A program made the translations under genes and the position numbers. 6,395 nucleotides of DNA from Planctomycetota bacterium (GTDB lineage Bacteria; Planctomycetota; Phycisphaerae; Sedimentisphaerales; Anaerobacaceae), in contig JADFHU010000337.1 of NCBI GenBank assembly GCA_022567055.1, forward strand, positions 1 to 6,395, read 5' to 3'. The notes beneath the pieces were generated by a model. The model had not been told where the DNA came from and made no database searches. It worked only from the letters and a program-made list of their open reading frames with translations. Below are positions 1-5,717 of the stretch, one piece after another (position 1 is the stretch's first letter; every line of letters begins with the position of its first letter).

Positions 1-26
1 CGGCCCCTGGCATGAGAGAAGCTCCC

Positions 27-360
27 TCAGTAATCCTTAAACCCTCTCATCCACTGGGGCCAGTCCTCCGGCTGGACCCCTCCTGCCTTCGTCCATTTGT
101 TGGCCGTGTCAAAGCCGCGGTGTCATTTCAATGTCCACAACTCTTTGAGGCCTAGGCCTACCTTCCGTACCGAGGGGCAGCAATACGGCCATCAGCAGCG
201 CAATAACCGCGATCACTACCAGCAACTCAATCAGCGTAAATCCGCGTACGGGTGTTTGTTCGTGGTTGATCTGGTAATGATAAGGAAATGTAGTGTCAAA
301 ATGGTGACATGAATTCCCCGGATAATATTGAGAATCCTCGGGTTGTGTAACGAGTGACAT
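27..360 (-). pseudogene. Prepilin-like (type II pseudopilin N-terminal motif) pseudogene, internally deleted
   Basis: The minus strand encodes a prepilin peptidase motif: R-G at 246-241, then F-T-L-I-E-L-L and a hydrophobic helix ending near 180. Gly is at -1, Phe at +1 and Glu at +5, as in type IV prepilins and pseudopilins. After L-L-P the frame runs into an unrelated tail and stops at 109. In another minus frame, from about 178 to 27, the product reads VRKVGLGLKELWTLK, stop, then HRGFDTANKWTK, AGGVQPEDWPQWM and RGFKDY before a TGA at 27-29. I recognise this Trp-rich tail as the C-terminus of planctomycete-type prepilin-like proteins. So both ends of one gene are present and the middle (probably 150-200 residues) is gone, joined out of frame near 178. 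The tail has an internal TGA where family members have Trp (K-W-H-R). The start is uncertain: ATG at 360 gives a 40-residue leader without a clear ribosome binding site, and ATG at 396 is also possible. The family call for the tail comes from memory, without alignment. Confidence 0.7.
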
Positions 361-516
361 ACAGCAAGGCCTCAGGTGTCGCTGTCTATGCTTCATGCCG
401 CCGTTAGCACGATGCTAGACCCACTTCATTCTGGTGCCAAACCATTGCGAGGAGGTATTCACACCCACTAGATTTCAAGCGATGGTTTTGCGCTGCAGAC
501 ACAGCGATCTCCCACA

Positions 517-534
517 CGCCCAGCTTGGCTGGCG
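517..534 (-). other. Imperfect hairpin after the original LamG gene stop
   Basis: On the minus strand CGCCAGC and GCTGGGCG can pair with one bulged G around a CAA loop. The hairpin begins 18 bases after the original stop codon of the LamG gene at 553-555. No T tract follows, so it is not a classical intrinsic terminator, though its place fits a transcript end. The rest of 361-552 shows no gene, tRNA or repeat that I can recognise. Confidence 0.25.
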
Positions 535-552
535 CCGTTACGCCGTGACCTC

Positions 553-615
553 TCACTCCCCTTTGAAGAACTCCGACGGATCCAGGGCAAAGGCCGTAAT
601 GCGCACCTCGTCTAT
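553..615 (-). pseudogene. Severed 3' end of the LamG-domain gene
   Basis: On the minus strand this segment reads I-DEVRITAFALDPSEFFKGE followed by TGA at 553-555. It is the continuation of the large gene at 2098-4977, cut off by the insertion sequence. Taking out 616-2129 and one CTAT copy gives ...FRGVI-DEVRITAFAL... without any frame change. G-x-I-D-E-V-R-I is the usual last strand of a laminin-G/concanavalin-like domain, which supports the join independently. In its present position the fragment has no start codon or promoter of its own and is presumably untranslated. Confidence 0.9.
612..615. repeat. Left target-site duplication (CTAT)
   Basis: CTAT directly precedes the left terminal inverted repeat and is repeated exactly after the right one. 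Four-base duplications with a TA core are usual for IS701-family elements. The reading frame of the interrupted gene is restored when one copy is removed, which confirms this is the true duplication. Confidence 0.9.
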
Positions 616-631
616 CTGTACTGGCCAATAT
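616..631 (+). repeat. Left terminal inverted repeat of the IS701 element
   Basis: CTGTACTGGCCAATAT matches the inverted right end at 13 of 16 positions, with the first 8 bases identical. Similarity fades beyond this point. Confidence 0.9.
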
Positions 632-686
632 TGTAAAGGAATGTAAGTCATTATGACGAAGAGCTTTCCAGGGGAATTGTCCCCAT

Positions 687-694
687 GGAAAGGA
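687..694 (+). promoter_or_regulatory. Ribosome binding site of the transposase
   Basis: GGAAAGGA lies 6 bases upstream of ATG at 701. The alternative in-frame ATG at 653 has an AAAGGA placed further away, and the 16 extra residues it would add look unlike an IS701 N-terminus. This site therefore decides the start at 701. Confidence 0.6.
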
Positions 695-700
695 TTAGTC

Positions 701-2114
701 ATGGATCGACGATTTGAATTACGTCAGCAGCAACTTATAGAGGATGCCGAATTGAAATCGGAACTGTCCAAAGGGATGTTGGATCGGTTGGAAACCTTTG
801 TTGAACCTTTTGCAGCTACACTCGGAAGGCGTGAGATGAAGGAGAATGCCCAGCAGTATGTCAGCGGTCTTTTGTCTGATTTGGAGCGCAAAAATGTGGA
901 ATCGATTGCCTATCGTAATGATCGAGATCGTCGCGCTTTTCAGCGATTCATAGGGATTTCTCCCTGGGATTTCAGACCCTTGGAAAAGGAATTGGTTCGA
1001 CAGGTAGGCCAAGACTTGGGTCAGGACGATGGTGTCATTGTGTTTGATCCGTCTGGGCATAAGAAGTGTGGTCATGAATCCGTAGGCGTTCAGCGTCAGT
1101 GGATCGGGCGTTTGGGTAAGGTCGAAAACTGTCAAGTGGGGATCTACATGGGGTATGTGACGCGTTGCGACCATGTAGTGGTAGCAACCCGGCTTTATCT
1201 GCCGAAGGAGTGGGCCAAGGATCGAAAGCGTCGTAAGAAATGCGGCATCCCCAGAGAGGTTCGCTTTCAAACGCGTCATGAATTGGCTTTGGAGATGCTG
1301 CAAGAACATGGACCTCTTCTGCCTCATTGTTGGATCACCGGCGACGACGAGATGGGCCGTTCTACGGCTTTTCGACAGCAATTACGTGTTTTGTCAGAGC
1401 AGTATCTATTAGCGGTTCCGTCAAATACCAACATTCGTGACTTGGAAGCACCGTTGCCTCCCTATCAGGGCCATGGTGCCCCTGCTAAGGTTCCCTTTCA
1501 ACGAGCTGATAAATGGGTTACCACATTATCTGATGAGGATTGGACACGCATCGACGTTCGTGATGGTGAAAAAGGCCCCTTAGTTTTAGAGATCGTCAAA
1601 TGTCGTGTGGTTGCAAAAACTGAACATAGTCGTGAGAAAAGCACCGAGGAACTCTTGGTCGTGACACGTTATCTGGATGAAAACCGTCAAACGAAATATG
1701 ATTATCATCTTTCCAATGCCGCCTCAGATACACCGTTGGAGGAACTGGCTCGCGTGAGTAAGGCCGAGCATTTGGTCGAGAATGGTCTCAAGCGTGCGAA
1801 AAGCGAAGCGGGCCTTTCAGACTATGAGACTCGAACATGGTCTGGTTGGTACCATCACCAAATCTTATCGCTGATAGCCACCTGGTTCTTAATCCGCGAG
1901 GCGCGGCGGGGAAAAAAAATACACGCCTGCGATCACGGTTCCGTTGATTCGCACGTTATTGGATATCCGTCTTCGCCAGGCCTGCGATCGTTACCATCCG
2001 GGTTGGGAAATCCGCTCGGCACAACGCAAAAGTATTCGAAAAGAAATGGCACGATTCTATCACTACAAAAAGCATAACCTATTGCCTCCAAGGAGACTTA
2101 AGCAGAGAGCGTGA
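701..2114 (+). CDS. IS701-family DDE transposase, frame change at an A8 tract
   Basis: This enzyme catalyses cut-and-paste movement of the surrounding element by acting on its terminal repeats. Starting at 701 (M-D-R-R-F-E-L), the N-terminal part shows the family signature RLETFVEPFA followed by LLSDLERKNVESIAYR. Likely catalytic residues are Asp116 (V-I-V-F-D-P-S-G), Asp215 or Asp216 (W-I-T-G-D-D-E-M-G) and Glu369 (K-R-A-K-S-E-A-G-L), followed by Y-E-T-R-T-W-S-G-W-Y-H-H. The zero frame passes A8 at 1912-1919 and then becomes low-complexity until a TAA at 2075-2077 (458 residues). The other frame continues sensibly: YTPAITVPLIRTLLDIRLRQ, then ACDRYHPGWEIRSAQRKSIR, ending K-Q-R-A-stop at 2112-2114. 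With one A dropped the product is 470 residues, the usual family size. The frame change may be a natural or sequencing indel, or a site where polymerase or ribosome slippage restores the full protein. Family assignment is firm; functional status is open. Confidence 0.9.
1912..1919 (+). other. A8 homopolymer at the transposase frame change
   Basis: The codons run CGG-GGA-AAA-AAA-ATA. Reading seven A instead of eight, or a +1 shift, puts translation into the frame TAC-ACG-CCT that carries the family-like C-terminus. Tracts this long are prone to transcriptional slippage and also to mutation and sequencing error. The sequence alone cannot separate these. Confidence 0.6.
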
Positions 2115-4977
2115 TGTGGGACAGTACAGCTATAACCCCGCGGAAATCCCTGTCGAAGTCGGATCCACAGCAAGTTGCGGTCTCGTCGCTTCCAATTCTG
2201 GCGATGCTGCGGAAAGCACTCACCGGCCCCAAGTTGTTACCGCAAGGGCCGGTGCTGGATTGAGATACCTGCTCCCCATTGATAAATAGCGTCATAACGC
2301 CCGATCCAAAGGTCATAGCCACGTGGGTGAAGGCCCTGGTCAACTCGCTGTCGGTCGTCATGTCTATGCTGAAGAGCGCTTGTAGGGAGACAGCCGCTGT
2401 TCCAGAGACGTTTGTTCCGCAATTGATTGCCCCCACCAGGTAGGTCTCTACTCCAGGGTTTGTGAGGTCGCTGCGCAAGAGGAGCGAATAAATGTCATCA
2501 TCAGCCCAAATCATGTATTTAATACGCTGCCCTGCGTCGTCCATACGAATAGGAAGATAGTAAGGTTTGATGAATGCCTCAAGCGTTATGCCCGTGTCAA
2601 AGAGGTTTAGGTTGGTGCTTGGGCCAGCGTCGATTTCGACGTAGTCTCCCTCTTGATTAAATTCCAGGGCGTAATCGTTAGTGAAGCCGGGGATAACTGG
2701 GGTGTCGTCGACGTGCTTGGCTCCACTGATGGTCCCGGTATTGCCGTTATCACTGGCGTCAATTGCCAGGGTTCCCGCTCCTTCTTCGAATCTCCAGTGC
2801 GCCCGGGGTGGTGTGCACCTGTCGCTAGTGGCACTCGGTTTAAAGGTTCCGTTGTAGAGAGCTCGGACCTCTGTGAATTCCAATGCGCGGCTGAAGATCC
2901 TTACGTCGTTTATGAGTCCGTTGAAGAATTGATCCCGGGCGCCCTGGTTAAACCGGGCCCCGATAAGGACGGGGGTGATTCGGTCCGTGTTGAGCGCACC
3001 ATTAGAGGTCGAGTCGGAGGCATCCAGTTCGCCGTCGATGAAGATTCTCCTCGTTGTGCCGTCATAGGTTACAGCGATGTGGCTGAACGTGCCTAACGGG
3101 ATTTTCTTGTTAGACAATAGCGCACCATAAGACGGGGGCACCTCACGGTAGAAAAAAATCTGCCGGTTAGCATCGACTTTGAGGATGTACTCTCCTCTCG
3201 ACCGAAGATTATACTTGCTGATAATGACGCCCCCGGCGGCGGTTGGATTGACCCAGGCGTCAATGGTAAACGGGCTGGTCCCACCGAATGAGAGCGCTGT
3301 TTCTCCGCCAACTTCCACATAGGCATTGGTTCCATTAAGGTCAAACGCCTCACCTATCCGGTTCCCAGCAAGAGAAGTAAATGAAGCGCCGCCATTTAAC
3401 GTGCCATTGTTTCCGTTGACGATATCATGGGCATGCCCATCTGCAGGCCACCAACTGACCGGTTCAGGCCTTGAGAAGGGGGCGCAGAGGCGGGGCGTTA
3501 ACATCAGCCCACCGCTACACGGGTTGGGAGCGGGTGAGCTGCTTACTTCTATGGTGGCCCAAAGGCTGTTGTAGCCCGTGGCTCCTTCCCAAACGTTGGT
3601 GTTGGCAAAACGCATGGAGTACGCCGGATTCCCATTCAGCGACGGATTCGGATCCGGGAGGTTTAGCAGCAAGTCATAGTTCCCGGCGGGCATACTGGCC
3701 GGTGTGCATATAGTATAGTTCAAGGTTTCATTGCCGCCCGCCAGCCACAATCGAGGATCTTCGGGCAGCGCGACGTCGTAAACCATCGCGGTGTCCGAGC
3801 GGCGCAACACCAGTTCAACAGGGCGGGGATTATACGGAGCTGCCCAGCCGTCGTTGTGTAGCACGATGTCGATCGTGAACGTATTCCCCGGAGCTACTAC
3901 TTGGTCTGTATACATCCCATGATCTAGCACAAAACGGTAACCAAGCTTTCGGTTGATCTCCTCGAAACACGGACCCTGGCCTTGGGTCTGCATCATCCAA
4001 GCTGCTATAACGTCTGGGTGGAAGCCCTGGTTGAGATATGACCAGTGGAACCTCTCTAGCTCCAGAATCGCTGTGTCGCATAGTGACCGGCCCGTTAAAA
4101 TGGGGTTCCCCTGCTGATCCTTATCCAGACACGTCTCACCGCCCATGGCCAGATATACCGTTTCTGCTTCGAGATACTCTTTATCTGGCTCAAGATCGAT
4201 GAACATAGCGCGAGGGTCAAAGTCTCTATAGGTGCCTGTATCTGTTTCGTTCGCCAGAAAGCAGTCGTTATGGTGGCCGGTGCGGGCAATCCGGGTGCCG
4301 TTGTAGGCGTAGACATTGGGTGACGAAAACGTTGTGTTGTTATACATGGCTTGCTTTATGGCTGGTGTCCTGACCGCCACCATGAGATTACCAGGCACCG
4401 CATCGAGCAATTCACCGAGAACTTCCTGGCGATAGAGGATGTTGTTGGTCGGGAAATTAGTTGAAGAGTGCCATTCGCCATAGGGCCCAATGAAGCCCGC
4501 TTGAACAGTGGCAATCACATCCCCGTTATCTCGCAAGACATTCTGCAACTGGTGAATATGGGCCACCACTTGATCCCTCTCGGCATCGGCATTCTTTATT
4601 TTGTTATAAGCAAACCGGACGATGGCCTTTAACCCCGCCGACCGCAGCGTATTAAAGTCGGTTTGAATATTATCGAGATACCATGGTTCGATATCACTGG
4701 TGACAAAATCGTCTAAGTAAAAGAGGCGCAGGATGAGCGAGATAGCGTCGTTTTCGCGATAGCTTCGAAGAGTCTCCTCGTTCAAGAATACATAACTGTC
4801 GGAGTGGGTTTCTTTGTGGCGGTAAAAGCCTCGTTCTGGATTGGGGAACAAGTCCGTGGCGTTCCTATATTGGACAGTGGTCTGAGCGGCCGCGTCTCGA
4901 GGTTCCCAAGTTCCCACGACGCCAAAAAAGACAAAGGTGATAAAGATAGAGCTAGAAACAGCGAGCTTGTTTAACAT
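2098..4977 (-). CDS. Secreted DUF4874/DUF4832 protein with two LamG domains, 3' end replaced by the IS
   Basis: The predicted 959-residue product is exported: MLNKLAVSSS and a hydrophobic stretch, with likely signal peptidase cleavage near A-A-A-Q (residues 29-32). Residues about 45-345 match DUF4874/DUF4832 (N-P-E-R-G-F-Y-R at 46-53; G-P-Y-G-E-W-H around Glu168; F-I-D-L-E-P near 260). These proteins resemble glycosidase barrels, and Glu168 is a candidate acid/base by analogy only. A beta-rich segment follows at about 346-478. Two LamG (jelly-roll, often sugar-binding) domains lie at about 506-710 and 725-949. A carbohydrate-active or carbohydrate-binding extracellular role is inferred; the substrate is unknown. 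I start at 4977 because of its strong ribosome binding site and signal peptide; the frame is open up to 5151, but that extension looks non-coding. The last 10 residues, A-V-L-S-H-I-T-L-S-A, come from the IS. The original ending was DEVRITAFALDPSEFFKGE, giving 968 residues. Loss of the final LamG strand may destabilise the second domain. Confidence 0.85.
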   Translation of the reverse strand: MLNKLAVSSSIFITFVFFGVVGTWEPRDAAAQTTVQYRNATDLFPNPERGFYRHKETHSDSYVFLNEETLRSYRENDAISLILRLFYLDDFVTSDIEPWYLDNIQTDFNTLRSAGLKAIVRFAYNKIKNADAERDQVVAHIHQLQNVLRDNGDVIATVQAGFIGPYGEWHSSTNFPTNNILYRQEVLGELLDAVPGNLMVAVRTPAIKQAMYNNTTFSSPNVYAYNGTRIARTGHHNDCFLANETDTGTYRDFDPRAMFIDLEPDKEYLEAETVYLAMGGETCLDKDQQGNPILTGRSLCDTAILELERFHWSYLNQGFHPDVIAAWMMQTQGQGPCFEEINRKLGYRFVLDHGMYTDQVVAPGNTFTIDIVLHNDGWAAPYNPRPVELVLRRSDTAMVYDVALPEDPRLWLAGGNETLNYTICTPASMPAGNYDLLLNLPDPNPSLNGNPAYSMRFANTNVWEGATGYNSLWATIEVSSSPAPNPCSGGLMLTPRLCAPFSRPEPVSWWPADGHAHDIVNGNNGTLNGGASFTSLAGNRIGEAFDLNGTNAYVEVGGETALSFGGTSPFTIDAWVNPTAAGGVIISKYNLRSRGEYILKVDANRQIFFYREVPPSYGALLSNKKIPLGTFSHIAVTYDGTTRRIFIDGELDASDSTSNGALNTDRITPVLIGARFNQGARDQFFNGLINDVRIFSRALEFTEVRALYNGTFKPSATSDRCTPPRAHWRFEEGAGTLAIDASDNGNTGTISGAKHVDDTPVIPGFTNDYALEFNQEGDYVEIDAGPSTNLNLFDTGITLEAFIKPYYLPIRMDDAGQRIKYMIWADDDIYSLLLRSDLTNPGVETYLVGAINCGTNVSGTAAVSLQALFSIDMTTDSELTRAFTHVAMTFGSGVMTLFINGEQVSQSSTGPCGNNLGPVSAFRSIARIGSDETATCCGSDFDRDFRGVIAVLSHITLSA
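2114..2129 (-). repeat. Right terminal inverted repeat of the IS701 element
   Basis: Read on the minus strand it is CTGTACTGTCCCACAT, pairing with the left end at 13 of 16 positions. The last base of the transposase stop codon (2114) is the innermost base of this repeat. Confidence 0.9.
2130..2133. repeat. Right target-site duplication (CTAT)
   Basis: This exact copy of the left duplication lies immediately outside the right inverted repeat. It also encodes the Ile codon (ATA on the minus strand) shared by both halves of the interrupted LamG gene. Confidence 0.9.
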
Positions 4978-4984
4978 TGTTGGT

Positions 4985-4992
4985 CCCTCCTT
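4985..4992 (-). promoter_or_regulatory. Strong ribosome binding site of the LamG-domain gene
   Basis: AAGGAGGG on the minus strand, 7 bases before ATG at 4977. It is a near-perfect Shine-Dalgarno sequence and rules against the longer frame that starts at 5151. Confidence 0.85.
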
Positions 4993-5213
4993 CTCATAGT
5001 GATAGGAGATTTGATCTTCATTTGTAGAGCTAATCATAGCCTCCGAGGGTAGCATAGATCCAGTGAGAAAACAGCCTGGAGGCCGCAATGGAGGCCACAG
5101 GACTGTTGCGCTTTGACCTGGTATGTCCTTACTCGGACCTGAAATAGCCATTTTAAGCTTCCCTTCGCTGCCTGACGCTAGAGCGGTTCTGTGACATCAT
5201 CAAGTGTTGTTTG
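4993..5213. other. Upstream region of the LamG-domain gene
   Basis: About 220 bases between the IS91-type remnant and the LamG gene. It must hold that gene's promoter if the gene has its own, but no -35/-10 pair is convincing. A TTGATG/TAGCGT pair and a TAAAAT box near 5150 are weak matches. An 8-base direct repeat, TGGAGGCC, occurs twice 12 bases apart (5077-5084 and 5089-5096). No coding region, RNA gene or terminator is recognised. Confidence 0.35.
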
Positions 5214-5598
5214 TCAGAAGGTGGCTAAGGAGGTGTCGATATCCACGCAGGTGAGTTCTTGGGCCTGGTCTGGTTCTAGGGATCCAACCTGCCTGCCGAC
5301 AAGGCGGGATTCCAGAGCCTCAACAAGACCATCGATATCAGGCGGGGCCCTGGAGTCCGGTTCCTGCCACAATCCCGCAAGGGCGTAGGATCTTCTCGAT
5401 GCCCTGGGCCTGGGGCGGTTCTAAAAAGGCCACAACCTTCATTTCGCTGCCACAATGAGGACAGGTTAGCGGTTCAATCTCATAGACCCGCTTGATCAGC
5501 ATGGCCCAGGTACGGCTGCATCGGGTGGGAGACGGACTGGAAGCGTCGCTTTGGTGGGAGGATTCGGCGGAGTGTTCGGCCTGAGCCTTTTTACGCAT
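5214..5598 (-). pseudogene. C-terminal remnant of an IS91-type transposase, frameshifted
   Basis: From 5598 the minus strand reads M-R-K-K-A-Q-A-E, then ASSPSPTRCSRTWAMLIKRV, Y-E-I-E-P-L-T-C-P-H-C-G and E-M-K-V-V-A-F-L-E. I recognise this as the C-terminal part of IS91-type (single-strand, Y1/Y2-related) transposases, where W-A-x-L-I-x-x-V-Y-E-x-x-P-L-x-C-P-x-C-G is conserved. The open frame ends at 5338, but the family-like reading resumes in another frame: L-W-Q-E-P-D-S-R-A-P-P, then DIDGLVEALESRL and ELTCVDIDTSLATF with TGA at 5214-5216. One extra base at about 5371-5373 explains the shift (G-ATT-GTG read instead of G-TTG-TGG). The N-terminal two thirds, including the catalytic HUH and Tyr motifs, are absent; similarity may start a few codons upstream of 5598 (V-R-G-M-R-K-K). 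This is a dead fragment, not an active gene. Confidence 0.75.
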
Positions 5599-5603
5599 GC
5601 CCC

Positions 5604-5635
5604 TGACGCCGGTGCAATCACCCTGACCGGCGTCA
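5604..5635. repeat. Perfect 10-bp inverted repeat with a 12-base loop
   Basis: TGACGCCGGT (5604-5613) and ACCGGCGTCA (5626-5635) are exact reverse complements around GCAATCACCCTG. The repeat lies 83 bases after the stop of the cupin-like gene and abuts the upstream edge of the IS91-type remnant. It lacks a following T tract on either strand, so it is not a standard terminator. It could be a REP-like unit, a transcript-stabilising stem or a relic of a mobile-element end. Confidence 0.6.
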
Positions 5636-5717
5636 TGTCTTTGAGTGAGTATCGTAGAAGGCGAAGAAGCACGGCTTGCAGGGGATAAATCTAAGACGCT
5701 TGGGTAGCGATGTTCCC

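Larger units (their letters stand above)
616..2129 (+). mobile_element. IS701-family insertion sequence, complete (1514 bp)
   Basis: The element is bounded by terminal inverted repeats: CTGTACTGGCCAATAT on the left and, read from the right end inward, CTGTACTGTCCCACAT, matching at 13 of 16 positions with the outer 8 identical. It is flanked by a perfect CTAT duplication. It carries one DDE transposase gene on the plus strand that fills nearly the whole element, with the stop codon touching the right repeat. Size, repeats, duplication length and transposase all agree with IS701. It is inserted near the 3' end of the minus-strand LamG gene, in opposite orientation to it. Nothing in the sequence suggests passenger genes. 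The intact ends and perfect duplication indicate an insertion that has not been eroded. Whether it can still move depends on the A8 frame change in the transposase. Confidence 0.93.

Noticed and set aside
404..628. 74-residue minus-strand and 70-residue plus-strand (434-646) open frames over the left IS boundary
   Set aside because: Both cross the IS/host junction, so they were created by the insertion. The true minus-strand frame here is the severed LamG tail.
653..700. Earlier ATG at 653 for the transposase
   Set aside because: The extra 16 residues do not look like an IS701 N-terminus, and the site at 687-694 is better placed for 701.
719..1381. 220-residue open frame on the minus strand inside the transposase
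   Set aside because: It is antisense to the well-supported IS701 transposase, resembles no family I know and has no ribosome binding site suited to its start. Treated as a shadow.
2653..3096. 147-residue plus-strand open frame opposite the LamG domains
   Set aside because: It is antisense to a clear domain-bearing frame and its translation shows no recognisable motif.
5077..5096. Direct repeat TGGAGGCC twice, 12 bases apart, upstream of the LamG gene
   Set aside because: Only two copies of 8 bases are present, with no palindrome or known operator resemblance. This is too weak to call a regulatory site or an array.
4978..5151. Extension of the LamG-domain gene to an ATG at 5151
   Set aside because: The added residues have no family resemblance, would bury the signal peptide 58 residues inside the protein and ignore the excellent AAGGAGGG site before 4977.
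5140..5200. Possible sigma-70-like promoter boxes before the LamG gene
   Set aside because: The best pairs match the consensus at only about half of the positions or lack a partner box, so no promoter is claimed.
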